From Pseudomonadota bacterium (lineage in GTDB: Bacteria > Pseudomonadota > Alphaproteobacteria > Sphingomonadales > Sphingomonadaceae), in contig CAUJJQ010000001.1 in the NCBI GenBank assembly GCA_963205285.1, positions 1 through 12,288 on the forward strand: a DNA stretch of 12,288 bases, given 5' to 3'. Made by a program: the position numbers and the translations under genes. Below the pieces are notes generated by a model. It ran no database searches and was not told the DNA's origin. It worked only from the letters and a program-made list of their open reading frames with translations. Numbering within the stretch: the stretch's first letter is position 1; every line of letters begins with the position of its first letter. Below are positions 1 to 7,485 of the stretch, piece by piece.

Positions 1-817
1 TGCCGCCCGGTGCAGTGGCTGGCGGCGGAGGCGGCGCGTTGCCGCCTGCGCCATTGACCGCCAGCACATAACGGCCCTGTTCGCCGCTACGAAAACTGGT
101 TGCGCCGATGCGCACCTCCCCATCGGCGGGCATGGTAAAGCGCACGCGGCTGTTGCGGGTGCCGCGTCCGTCGGCGTCGTCATTATCCTGATTAAGGCCG
201 CCCGGCCCACGGACGATCAAATATGGGTCAAACGCACTTGATTGCAGTGTTACATCATAGCTTTCGCCACGCCGCCCCTGCAATGTCCAAGTTTCGATAT
301 ATTCACCGCTCGGCAAAGTCTGATCATTGCTGTCGAGCGCGCCATCGACACTTTGCCCGGCATTGATGGTGCGGGGTCCGTTGGCATTGGCGCTGGCTGG
401 TGCGCTTGCCAAATTACCTGCGCCAAGGCGCAACTGGTAACGTCCGCGTTCCCCTGTGGCATAGCTGGTGGCGATGATGCGATATCGGCCATTGGTTGGC
501 AAACGCACCGTGATTTCGGCACGCCTTTCGCCCGGCGTTGCATCGTCATTGTCCTCGGAAAAGCTGCCCGGTCCGCGCAGCAGCAGGTAGGGGTCGATGG
601 CATCACTATCGAGCTGGATAGTCAGCGTCTGTCCCGCACGCCCTTCAAATTCATACGCGTCGAAATATTCGCCCGATGATAGGGTGCTATCGCCATTGTC
701 GAGCGCGCCGGAAACGCTTTGGCCAATGGCGATGATCTGCTGTGCAAAGGCCGGGGCTGCAAAGGCTGAGGACGCCGCGAGTAGTGCAAGCAATGACAGG
801 CTGTTTCGAACGCGCAT
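1..817 (-). CDS. Exported protein with two tandem PPC-like domains (C-terminal part beyond the window)
   Basis: Reading the minus strand from the ATG at 817 gives 272 codons without a stop up to the left edge, so the gene is cut by the window. Residues 1-25 form a clear signal peptide: a basic start, a hydrophobic alanine/leucine core and an AFA|QQ cleavage site, so the product is exported. Two copies of a roughly 105-residue unit follow, at about 28-132 and 149-256. Each has GQSVxGALD, a GEY turn, DPYLxxRGPG, a DNDDA acidic turn and a GxRGRY/GEQGRY end. This matches the bacterial pre-peptidase C-terminal (PPC) beta-sandwich, usually an accessory domain of secreted proteases. A proline-rich linker starts at about 261 and suggests that another domain follows. 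A G-rich stretch (GGGGGGA) before the ATG may serve as ribosome binding site. The catalytic partner, if any, cannot be seen here. The gene lies 72 bases downstream of rubredoxin on the same strand. Confidence 0.82.
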   Translation of the reverse strand, partial: MRVRNSLSLLALLAASSAFAAPAFAQQIIAIGQSVSGALDNGDSTLSSGEYFDAYEFEGRAGQTLTIQLDSDAIDPYLLLRGPGSFSEDNDDATPGERRAEITVRLPTNGRYRIIATSYATGERGRYQLRLGAGNLASAPASANANGPRTINAGQSVDGALDSNDQTLPSGEYIETWTLQGRRGESYDVTLQSSAFDPYLIVRGPGGLNQDNDDADGRGTRNSRVRFTMPADGEVRIGATSFRSGEQGRYVLAVNGAGGNAPPPPPATAPGG

Positions 818-889
818 ATTCCCCCCAAGGCAATTTGGCGCAGCTTAACCAATAAAATCGTCTGAACGAATAGGAAGTTTCGGCTGACC

Positions 890-1075
890 CTAGATTTCCA
901 TCATCTCAAAATCCTGTTTGCTCGACCCGCATTGTGGACACATCCAATCATCAGAGATGTCGGCCCAGCGGGTGCCCGGTGCCAATCCTTCGGCTGGGTC
1001 ACCTTCCTCCTCATTATAAATATAACCACAGTTCAGACACTGCCAGATTTTATAGGGCGCTTCGCTCATCATCAT
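890..1075 (-). CDS. Rubredoxin
   Basis: A 61-residue protein with both rubredoxin iron-binding motifs: CLNCGYIY (Cys13, Cys16) and CPQCG (Cys46, Cys49). Between them are the conserved acidic segment and the GTRWADISDDWMCP stretch typical of the family. It is a small cytoplasmic one-electron carrier with a single Fe(Cys)4 centre. Three ATG codons lie in a row at 1075, 1072 and 1069. The first overlaps the P450 stop as ATGA. An AGGA lies 3, 6 and 9 bases ahead of the three, so initiation at the second or third is also possible, giving 60 or 59 residues. The overlap suggests that it serves the P450 or a shared oxygenase pathway. Rubredoxins more often pair with AlkB-type alkane hydroxylases or act in oxidative-stress reduction. 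The family call is very secure; the partner is inferred. Confidence 0.95.
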   Translation of the reverse strand: MMMSEAPYKIWQCLNCGYIYNEEEGDPAEGLAPGTRWADISDDWMCPQCGSSKQDFEMMEI

Positions 1076-2412
1076 GCATCCTGCTTTAACGTAAATTTGA
1101 TTGGCACATGTTTGGGGCCACAGACAAAGGCCGATTTGGTCCGTTCTGGACTGCCATCCAGTTCAACGCTCGCAAGGCGGGGGATGATCGCTTCCCATAA
1201 GAGCCGCATTTCCATCCGCGCCAGATGCTGGCCGATGCAGACATGCGGGCCATAGCCAAAGGCGAGCTGCTTGTTGGGCTTGCGGTGGATATCGAACGCA
1301 TAGGGGCGTTCAAACACCGCATCGTCGCGGTTGGCCGAATGATAAGAGAGGAAGATATAATCGCCCGCCGCAATCTGGTGCCCGGCATATTCGCTATCGG
1401 CTGCTGCGGTGCGCATGAAATGCTTGACCGGCGTTGACCACCGGATACTTTCCTCGACAAAGGCGCCGATCAGGCCGGGGTCAACCTGTAGTTCAGTGAG
1501 GAGGTCGGGCCGCTCTGCCAATTCCCACATAGCCGCCGCTGTCGCATTCGAGGTTGTGTCATGCCCAGCAGTGGCAGCGATGATGTAATAGCCCATAAGC
1601 TGCCGACGGTTCAGATATTCGCCATCGATGGTGGCGTTGGCGATGAGGCTGTTGACCTTGGCATCATCGGGCGCAGCGCGGAACATGTCGGTCACCTTGC
1701 CAAAATATGCCTCCATCGCCGCGTTGATCTCGATGACCTGATCTAGCGCCTCCTTTGGCGTTACTTCCGTCTTGGTCCGGTTCATTTCAGGGTCGGTCGA
1801 ACCGAATAATTGCTGCGTCAATTCCAGCAGATAAAGCTCATCCTCTTGGGGCACGCCCAGCACACCCATGATGACGCGCAGCGGATAATAAAAGGCGACA
1901 TCGGCGGCAAAATCGCAGCTCGGGGCCTGATCGAACAACATCTGGGCATATTGCGCGGCGGTGGCACGAACCTTTTCCTCCATCGCGCGAACGGCTTGGG
2001 GGGTCATCGCCGGAAAAACGATCGATCGCAGCGCTTTATGTTCTGCACCATCGACGCCGACCAATGTGCGCATGAAATTGGAATCGCCATCGGTCAGAAA
2101 ACGCACAATATTCTGTGTTTCGTCGGGCATCAAAGTGCTGGAACGCGGGCCATTTTGAAACTCTTTCGCGCGCATTTCGATCGCCAATATATCGGCATGG
2201 CGCGACGCCACCCAAATCGGCGGATATCCTGCCAGTTCAGCCTTGGCAAAGCCATGGTCGCGGCGCAGCGTGTCAAAGGCGGCATCGACGCGCGCGCCAT
2301 CCTGATAGGCGGCGGGGTCGATAATGGTCTGCGCCAGCTCGGCCGGAATTTGCGCGTTCAAAAAAACCTCCCCCACCCGGTAGATAGGGCCGACGCCCCG
2401 CATTGCTGACAT
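1072..2412 (-). CDS. Cytochrome P450, probably CYP108-like
   Basis: A soluble bacterial P450 of 446 residues, the usual length for the class, with no membrane anchor. The heme-thiolate signature FGYGPHVCIG is at 385-394 with Cys392 as axial ligand. The I-helix oxygen-activation motif AGHDTTSN is at 282-289 and the K-helix ExxR is Glu321-Arg324. The C-terminal pattern CGPKHVPIKF and the GQHLARMEM stretch after the cysteine recall P450terp (CYP108A1), and CYP108 members occur in Novosphingobium. Substrates are unknown; terpenoid or aromatic hydroxylation is an inference. It needs two electrons from redox partners. No ferredoxin or ferredoxin reductase is in view, but a rubredoxin follows with a 4-base overlap. 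The start at 2412 lacks a good Shine-Dalgarno; an ATG at 2403 would give MRGVGPIYRV. Confidence 0.95.
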   Translation of the reverse strand: MSAMRGVGPIYRVGEVFLNAQIPAELAQTIIDPAAYQDGARVDAAFDTLRRDHGFAKAELAGYPPIWVASRHADILAIEMRAKEFQNGPRSSTLMPDETQNIVRFLTDGDSNFMRTLVGVDGAEHKALRSIVFPAMTPQAVRAMEEKVRATAAQYAQMLFDQAPSCDFAADVAFYYPLRVIMGVLGVPQEDELYLLELTQQLFGSTDPEMNRTKTEVTPKEALDQVIEINAAMEAYFGKVTDMFRAAPDDAKVNSLIANATIDGEYLNRRQLMGYYIIAATAGHDTTSNATAAAMWELAERPDLLTELQVDPGLIGAFVEESIRWSTPVKHFMRTAAADSEYAGHQIAAGDYIFLSYHSANRDDAVFERPYAFDIHRKPNKQLAFGYGPHVCIGQHLARMEMRLLWEAIIPRLASVELDGSPERTKSAFVCGPKHVPIKFTLKQDA

Positions 2413-2432
2413 AAATGTTCATAACCGGCTGC

Positions 2433-2443
2433 GCTTGGCAAGC
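2433..2443. repeat. Short palindrome in the P450/alaC divergent region
   Basis: GCTTGGCAAGC is a perfect palindrome with 5-bp arms about a central G, 21 bases upstream of the P450 start codon. Its TTGGCA core recurs in the inverted repeat at 2521-2536. It could be an operator for the P450 operon, but an 11-bp palindrome can arise by chance and no regulator gene lies nearby. Confidence 0.3.
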
Positions 2444-2483
2444 CGCAAAATCGAAAAAAGGTTGATGGTGGGCGGCTCCCCCT

Positions 2484-2512
2484 TTTCCAGCGCGGCAAAA
2501 GCGCACTATAGC
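2484..2512 (+). promoter_or_regulatory. Candidate promoter for alaC and the MFS gene
   Basis: TTTCCA at 2484-2489 (4 of 6 matches to TTGACA) and TATAGC at 2507-2512 are separated by 17 bases, an optimal spacing for a housekeeping sigma factor. Transcription would begin near 2519. That lies downstream of the ATG at 2514 and so supports starting alaC at 2556. This was read by eye only. Confidence 0.35.
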
Positions 2513-2520
2513 AATGGCAA

Positions 2521-2536
2521 TTGGCAATGGTGCCAA
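2521..2536. repeat. Inverted repeat just upstream of alaC
   Basis: TTGGCA-ATGG-TGCCAA has perfect 6-bp arms and a 4-base centre. It lies 19 bases before the chosen alaC ATG and within a short direct-repeat run of GCAATTG/GCAATGG. It may be an operator at the predicted transcription start or a small hairpin in the leader. The TTGGCA core is shared with the palindrome at 2433-2443. Confidence 0.4.
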
Positions 2537-2547
2537 GCCAGAAATGC

Positions 2548-2552
2548 AGGGA
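2548..2552 (+). promoter_or_regulatory. Ribosome binding site deciding the alaC start
   Basis: AGGGA is followed by 3 bases and the ATG at 2556. The spacing is short, but neither of the two upstream in-frame ATGs (2514, 2544) has any Shine-Dalgarno sequence. Confidence 0.4.
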
Positions 2553-2555
2553 AAT

Positions 2556-3764
2556 ATGTCCGAGGAATTCTACCGCATCAAGCGATTGCCGCCCTATGTC
2601 ATCGCCGAAGTGAATGCGATGCGGGCCGCAGCGCGGCAGGCGGGTGAGGATATTATCGACCTGGGCATGGGCAATCCCGATTTGCCGCCGCCGCCGCATG
2701 TCATCGAAAAACTGGTCGAAGTAGCGCGCGATCCCAAGGCGCATGGCTATTCGGCGTCCAAGGGGATTGTCGGGCTGCGCCGCGCGCAGGCCAATTATTA
2801 TGGCCGCCGCTTTGGGGTGGATCTGTGCCCCGACAGCGAGGTGGTGGTGACGCTGGGCAGTAAGGAAGGGCTGGCCAATCTGGCGCAGGCGATAACGGCG
2901 CCCGGCGACGTTGTGCTCGCCCCCAACCCCAGTTACCCCATCCACACCTTTGGATTCATCATTGCAGGTGCCACCATCCGCAGCGTGCCGACGACGCCCG
3001 ACGAAGCCTATTTCGCGGCGCTCGAACGCGCGGTCAAATTCACCGTGCCCAAACCCAGCGTGCTCATCGTCAACTATCCGTCGAACCCGACGGCAGAGGT
3101 GGTTGACCTTGCTTTTTATGAACGGCTGGTCGCCTTCGCCAAGGAACATGGCATCTGGATATTGTCCGACCTTGCCTATAGCGAACTTTATTATGATGGC
3201 TGCCCGACACCATCGATTTTGCAGGTGTCAGGTGCCAAGGATGTGGCGGTCGAATTTACGTCCATGTCCAAGACATATTCGATGGCGGGTTGGCGGATTG
3301 GCTTTGCGGTGGGGAACAAGACGCTGATTGCGGCGCTGACCCGGGTCAAATCCTACCTCGATTATGGGGCATTTACCCCGATTCAGGCGGCGGCGGTTGC
3401 CGCGCTCAACGGGCCGCAGGACATAGTCGATCAAAATCGCACACTGTATCAGAAACGGCGTGATGTGTTGGTGGACAGTTTTGGCAAGGCGGGCTGGCAC
3501 ATTCCAGCCCCGCGTGCGTCGATGTTTGCTTGGGCACCCGTGCCGCCTGCGCTCGCGCATCTGGGTAGCCTCGAATTTTCCAAGCAGCTTTTGACACAGG
3601 CTGGCGTGGCGGTTGCCGCAGGCGTCGGTTATGGCGAGGAGGGTGAGGGGTTCGTCCGCATCGCCATGGTCGAAAATGAACAAAGGCTGCGGCAGGCAGC
3701 GCGCAATGTGAAACGCTACCTCCAATCCATGGGGGTGAATACGCCCGGTCAAGCGTCGGGCTGA
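2556..3764 (+). CDS. alaC: AlaC-type PLP aminotransferase (alanine-forming)
   Basis: A fold type I aspartate-aminotransferase-family enzyme of 402 residues. It follows remembered E. coli AlaC (YfdZ) closely throughout: RLPPYV near the N terminus, GEDIIDLGMGNPD, HGYSASKG, GSKEGLA, PNPSYPIH, PSNPTA (Asn177), SDLAY (Asp205), the PLP-lysine segment SMSKTYSMAGWRIGF (Lys239) and VRIAMVEN (carboxylate-binding Arg). AlaC moves the amino group from glutamate to pyruvate, making alanine in the cytoplasm. The relatives LL-diaminopimelate aminotransferase (DapL) and methionine aminotransferases are similar, so the substrate is not fully certain. Upstream in-frame ATGs at 2544 and 2514 would add 4 or 14 residues. 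I prefer 2556 because of its AGGGA and because the family begins just before the RLPPY motif. It is followed by an MFS gene after 2 bases. Confidence 0.88.
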   Translation: MSEEFYRIKRLPPYVIAEVNAMRAAARQAGEDIIDLGMGNPDLPPPPHVIEKLVEVARDPKAHGYSASKGIVGLRRAQANYYGRRFGVDLCPDSEVVVTLGSKEGLANLAQAITAPGDVVLAPNPSYPIHTFGFIIAGATIRSVPTTPDEAYFAALERAVKFTVPKPSVLIVNYPSNPTAEVVDLAFYERLVAFAKEHGIWILSDLAYSELYYDGCPTPSILQVSGAKDVAVEFTSMSKTYSMAGWRIGFAVGNKTLIAALTRVKSYLDYGAFTPIQAAAVAALNGPQDIVDQNRTLYQKRRDVLVDSFGKAGWHIPAPRASMFAWAPVPPALAHLGSLEFSKQLLTQAGVAVAAGVGYGEEGEGFVRIAMVENEQRLRQAARNVKRYLQSMGVNTPGQASG

Positions 3765-3766
3765 TC

Positions 3767-5050
3767 GTGGCTGCGGGCTCGTCGGATGGCGGCACTGCCG
3801 CCGCGCCAACCAGTGTGCGCATGCTGCTTTGGATCCTGCTCGCCACCTATACGCTCAATTTCCTTGACCGGCAGATACTCAATATTTTGGCCGAACCGAT
3901 TAAGGCCGAACTGGGTTTAAGCGACAGCCTGTTGGGCTTTCTGGCAGGCCCGGCCTTTGCGGTTTTTTATGCGGTGCTCGGCGTGCCCATCGCCCGTTGG
4001 GCGGACAAGGGGAACAGTGACCGCGTCAGTCTGATTTCGCTCTCGCTCGCCATTTGGTCGCTGATGACCGCATGCACCGGTTTTGCGCAGAACTTTTGGC
4101 AAATGCTCGCCGCGCGTATCGGCGTTGGCATCGGCGAAGCGGGCTGCACGCCCGCAGCCCATGCGCTGATTGCCGATGCGGTGCCGGTGGAAAAAAGATC
4201 CTCGGCCATCGCATTTTTTGGTCTTGGCGTGCCGCTTGGTTCACTATTGGGCCTGGTCGTCGGCGGGATCATCAACGATCTTTATGGTTGGCGCATCGCC
4301 CTGATGCTTGTTGGTTTGCCGGGGCTGTTACTGGCGTTGGTGGTGCGCCTGTTACTGCGCGACCCGCGCCAAAATCTGTCGCCAGCTGTTCAAAACTCGG
4401 GGCATAGTGCAACGTCGTTATCCGCTGGTTTGGCAGAAATTTTTGGCTCCCGCACATACCTCTATCTGTTTATCGCGGCATCGCTCACCGCCTTTTTAAG
4501 CTATGGCAAGGGGCTGTGGACGATCAGCTTTTTCATCCGCAGCCATGGTCTTTCGACCAGTGCCGCCGGCCTGTCATTGGCCGTGGTACTGGGGCTGGCG
4601 GGTTTGTTTGGCACATGGGCGGGGGGCTATATCGCCGACCGTTTCGGGGTGGAGCGGCCGGGCCTGCGTCTGATGCTGCCGGGCATCGGCATGTCGTTCG
4701 CCGCGCCGATATTATTCGCAAGCTATTCGGCATCCGATTGGCGCGTCGCGCTGGCGCTGTTGGTGGTGCCGACGATGCTGAATGCGGCCTATTATGGCCC
4801 GACCTATGCCGCGGTGCAGGGTTTGGTGCGCGCACCGCTACGTGCGCTTGGCGCATCGATGGTCGTATTTGGCCAGAATTTCATCGGCTTGGGACTGGGA
4901 CCGCTCGCCTTTGGCATGTTGTCCGATTATCTGCAGCCGGTTGCAGGCAGCGAAAGCGTGCGCTGGGTGCTTTATGGAGCGGCGTGGATCGGCATTTTCC
5001 CGGCGCTGTTTTTCATCGCCGCTGGACGTCGGATGGCGCGCGGGCTTTGA
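3767..5050 (+). CDS. MFS transporter, spinster-like
   Basis: A 427-residue inner-membrane protein with about 12 hydrophobic segments. Features of the major facilitator superfamily are clear: LNFLDRQILNILAEPIK in the first helix, the loop 2-3 motif A variant GVPIARWADKGNSDRV, then RIGVGIGEAG with PAAHALIADAVP in helices 4-5, as in spinster-like bacterial members. A central hydrophilic loop lies near residue 200, and a second-half motif A follows (GGYIADRFG). The substrate cannot be told; these proteins carry small organic molecules, often aromatic acids or sugars. The start is GTG, two bases after the aminotransferase stop and without a clear Shine-Dalgarno, which suggests translational coupling. 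An in-frame ATG at 3821 would remove 18 polar residues and begin at MLLWILLATYTLNF. Sharing an mRNA with alaC suggests linked expression, not necessarily amino-acid transport. Confidence 0.9.
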   Translation: MAAGSSDGGTAAAPTSVRMLLWILLATYTLNFLDRQILNILAEPIKAELGLSDSLLGFLAGPAFAVFYAVLGVPIARWADKGNSDRVSLISLSLAIWSLMTACTGFAQNFWQMLAARIGVGIGEAGCTPAAHALIADAVPVEKRSSAIAFFGLGVPLGSLLGLVVGGIINDLYGWRIALMLVGLPGLLLALVVRLLLRDPRQNLSPAVQNSGHSATSLSAGLAEIFGSRTYLYLFIAASLTAFLSYGKGLWTISFFIRSHGLSTSAAGLSLAVVLGLAGLFGTWAGGYIADRFGVERPGLRLMLPGIGMSFAAPILFASYSASDWRVALALLVVPTMLNAAYYGPTYAAVQGLVRAPLRALGASMVVFGQNFIGLGLGPLAFGMLSDYLQPVAGSESVRWVLYGAAWIGIFPALFFIAAGRRMARGL

Positions 5051-5080
5051 CGGCTGACGGCCATCAGAGCCGAATTTCCT

Positions 5081-6367
5081 TTATTCGAATGGGTCACGGA
5101 TGAGGATAGTATCCTCCCGCTCCGGGCTGGTTGAAACCAGCGCAATCGGCGTTTCGATCAATTCCTGCACCCGCTGGATATATTTAATCGCCTGTGCGGG
5201 CAGGTCGGCATAGCTGCGCGCGCCAGCGGTCGTTTCCTGCCAACCGTCCATTTCCTCATATATCGGTTCGACCGCTGCCTGATCGGCGGCGTGCGCCGGA
5301 AAATAGTCGAGGATTTTGCCATTCAAACGATAGCCGGTGCAGATGCGCACGCGGTCGAACCCGTCAAGCACGTCCAGCTTGGTGAGCGCGATGCCGGTGA
5401 CTCCCGAAACCGCGCAGGCTTGGCGCACCAGCACCGCGTCGAACCAACCACAGCGCCGTTTGCGCCCGGTGACGGTGCCAAATTCATGCCCGCGTTCGCC
5501 CAGTTTTTGCCCCGTGGCATCGTCCAATTCGGTGGGAAATGGGCCGCTGCCGACCCGCGTTGTATAGGCTTTGGCAATACCCAATACGAAACCGACCGAC
5601 GACGGGCCAAGCCCCGAACCGCTGGCGGCCGTGCCGCTAACCGTGTTGGAAGATGTGACAAATGGGTAGGTGCCGTGGTCGATGTCGAGGAGCACGCCCT
5701 GCGCTCCTTCGAACAGCACGCGCGCGCCCGCCTTGCGCACCTTTTTTAGCCGTTTCCACACCGGCTGCGCATATTCGAGCACATAGTCGGCGATTTCGGA
5801 CAGGTCGGCAATCAGCCGCGCACGGTCAATCGGCGGTTCGCCAAAACCCGCACGCAGCGCGTCATGATGCGCGGTCAACCGGTCAAGCTGTGGATCCAAT
5901 TTGTCGAGGTGCGCAAGGTCACATACGCGGATTGCGCGGCGGCCGACCTTATCCTCATAGGCAGGGCCGATGCCGCGCCCGGTGGTGCCAATCTTGCCAG
6001 CGCCCGCTGCGGTTACGCGCAAGCCATCCAGATCGCGGTGGAACGGCAGGATCAGCGCACAATTGTCGGCAATCGCAAAATTATCGGGGGTGATGCTGAC
6101 GCCTTGCGAACGTAATTTGGTGATTTCATCACGCAGCGCCCATGGGTCGAGCACCACGCCATTGCCGATGATCGACAATGTGCCGGTGACAATGCCCGAC
6201 GGCAGGAGCGATAGTTTATACACCTGATCGCCAACGACCAAAGTGTGGCCGGCATTATGGCCGCCCTGAAAGCGCACCACCGCATCGGCACGGCTGGCCA
6301 GCCAATCGACAATCTTGCCCTTACCCTCGTCGCCCCATTGTGCGCCGATTACCGTAACATTGGCCAT
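5081..6367 (-). CDS. purA: Adenylosuccinate synthetase
   Basis: PurA joins IMP and aspartate using GTP to make adenylosuccinate, the first committed step toward AMP, in the cytoplasm. The 428-residue length fits the family (432 in E. coli). Visible signatures are [11 protein letters not shown] with the catalytic Asp13, GGHNAGHT with His41, [50 protein letters not shown] and [11 protein letters not shown]. The start at 6367 gives [18 protein letters not shown], the standard N terminus; the same frame stays open to 6550, but that extension is low-complexity and non-homologous. The Shine-Dalgarno is weak (CGGAA). The gene is convergent with the MFS gene, with 30 bases between stops. It is divergent from a hydrolase and on the same strand as hisZ, serA and serC. 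It must have its own promoter, since the hydrolase on the opposite strand intervenes. Confidence 0.97.
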   Translation of the reverse strand: MANVTVIGAQWGDEGKGKIVDWLASRADAVVRFQGGHNAGHTLVVGDQVYKLSLLPSGIVTGTLSIIGNGVVLDPWALRDEITKLRSQGVSITPDNFAIADNCALILPFHRDLDGLRVTAAGAGKIGTTGRGIGPAYEDKVGRRAIRVCDLAHLDKLDPQLDRLTAHHDALRAGFGEPPIDRARLIADLSEIADYVLEYAQPVWKRLKKVRKAGARVLFEGAQGVLLDIDHGTYPFVTSSNTVSGTAASGSGLGPSSVGFVLGIAKAYTTRVGSGPFPTELDDATGQKLGERGHEFGTVTGRKRRCGWFDAVLVRQACAVSGVTGIALTKLDVLDGFDRVRICTGYRLNGKILDYFPAHAADQAAVEPIYEEMDGWQETTAGARSYADLPAQAIKYIQRVQELIETPIALVSTSPEREDTILIRDPFE

Positions 6368-6458
6368 AGTGATTCCGTCGCTTTCTGGCCCAAGCGGCCC
6401 GCGCGGCCTTAGCCGATTTGGCGGCAGAGGCAAGCGCCGAGGTCGGCATGAGGCGCGA

Positions 6459-6512
6459 TTGCGACCAATTTGGGAAAGGCTTGCGACAATTTGCGACCAT
6501 GCTGGCGCAAAT
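6459..6512. repeat. TTGCGAC direct repeats and ATTTGCG inverted repeat between purA and the hydrolase gene
   Basis: TTGCGAC occurs three times, at 6459-6465, 6481-6487 and 6491-6497. Overlapping the third copy is a perfect 7-bp inverted repeat, ATTTGCG (6489-6495), a 10-base spacer and CGCAAAT (6506-6512). The cluster lies in the 182-base region between two divergent genes, where an operator is expected. No regulator can be named. Confidence 0.4.
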
Positions 6513-6536
6513 CGCTCTGTGCTCGGGCGGATTTCG

Positions 6537-6542
6537 AAAGGA
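6537..6542 (+). promoter_or_regulatory. Ribosome binding site fixing the hydrolase start
   Basis: AAAGGA lies 7 bases before the ATG at 6550, giving good spacing. It decides for 6550 over the in-frame ATG at 6418, which has no such site and would place 44 polar residues before the signal peptide. Confidence 0.7.
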
Positions 6543-6549
6543 TTTTGCA

Positions 6550-7485
6550 ATGAGTTTCAGGGGTCAAAGCTTCAAAATGCTGGCGCTCGCGTTGTTGGTG
6601 TCGGGTGGTGTGGCAAGCGGTGCACTCGCCACGATGCAGGCGCGCGGCGCGATGGAGGAACGCGAACTTGGCCCCAGCGGCACCGCGCGCCCTGACGTCC
6701 ACATTGCCTATGGCAACGACCCCATGCAGGCTGTCGACCTTTATCTGCCGCCACATCGGGCAGGTAATGGCCCGCCGCCGCCGATTGCCGTATTTGTCCA
6801 TGGCGGCGGTTGGGCGCACGGCAACCTGACCATGGTGGCGCAAAAGCCCGAATATTTCGCGCGCGCCGGTTGGGCCTTTGCCTCCGTCGGCTACCGGCTT
6901 GTCCCCAATGCCACGGTTGAGCAGGAAGCGGCCGACGTCGGCATGGCCTTGCAACGGTTGCGCACCGAAGCGGCAGCGCGCGGCTATGACGGCAATCGGA
7001 TCCTCCTCTTTGGGCATAGCGCGGGCGCGCATTTGGTGTCGCTGGTTGGCACAGACCCGCAATATGCTGGTGATGCTTTTGGCGCGATTCGCGGCATAAT
7101 CCCTATCGATGGGGCGGCCTATGATGTGCCGCGCCAATTGGCGAGCGCGGGCCAGTTCATGCTGCAGCGCACCTATATGCCCGCCTTTGGCAGCGACGTT
7201 GCGCGCCAGCGTGCGCTGTCGCCGACCAATCATGTCGGGGCACCCGACGCCCCCGATTGGCTGTTTCTATATGATGCGGAACGCGCCGATGCTGTCGATC
7301 AGGCGGAATTGCTCGCGGGCGGCTTGCGGCGTGATCGCGCGCGGGTGGCAACACTCGCCATGCATTATCCCGAACGGCAGGTACTGGCGCGTCATCGGCG
7401 GATCAATGTCGATTTCGGGACGCCAGATTATGCGGCCAATGACCTGGTGGCGGCGATGATGGCACGGGTGGCGGCGGGCAATTAG
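6550..7485 (+). CDS. Exported alpha/beta-hydrolase (BD-FAE/HSL-like esterase)
   Basis: A 311-residue serine hydrolase. The N terminus ([27 protein letters not shown]) is a basic start and hydrophobic core typical of a signal peptide, so it probably acts in the periplasm or beyond, possibly as a membrane-anchored protein. The oxyanion-hole motif HGGGW is at 84-88 and the nucleophile elbow GHSAG at 155-159 with Ser157. The acid is likely among Asp246/Asp250 and the histidine probably His282 in HRRIN, where relatives carry H-x-x-IN. The substrate is unknown: small esters, lipids or carbohydrate acetyl groups are possible. It diverges from purA and converges on hisZ, and its TAG stop overlaps the hisZ stop by 4 bases. 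It splits what is otherwise a same-strand biosynthetic group. No frameshift or loss of motif is seen, so it appears functional. Confidence 0.88.
   Translation: MSFRGQSFKMLALALLVSGGVASGALATMQARGAMEERELGPSGTARPDVHIAYGNDPMQAVDLYLPPHRAGNGPPPPIAVFVHGGGWAHGNLTMVAQKPEYFARAGWAFASVGYRLVPNATVEQEAADVGMALQRLRTEAAARGYDGNRILLFGHSAGAHLVSLVGTDPQYAGDAFGAIRGIIPIDGAAYDVPRQLASAGQFMLQRTYMPAFGSDVARQRALSPTNHVGAPDAPDWLFLYDAERADAVDQAELLAGGLRRDRARVATLAMHYPERQVLARHRRINVDFGTPDYAANDLVAAMMARVAAGN

Noticed and set aside
2358..3149. Minus-strand open frame of 263 codons opposite alaC and its promoter region
   Set aside because: It overlaps the clear AlaC coding sequence and the P450 start region, and the translation shows no family motif.
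5051..5090. Possible bidirectional terminator between the MFS gene and purA (GGCT...AGCC, and CGAAT...ATTCG)
   Set aside because: The stems are only 4-5 bp with no U-run; too weak to call.
6418..6549. Earlier ATG for the hydrolase at 6418
   Set aside because: It would put 44 polar residues before the signal peptide and cover the repeat cluster; ATG 6550 has AAAGGA at good spacing.
6368..6550. N-terminal extension of purA up to 6550
   Set aside because: The added 61 residues are Arg/Pro-rich and absent from PurA families; the standard [18 protein letters not shown] start is at 6367.
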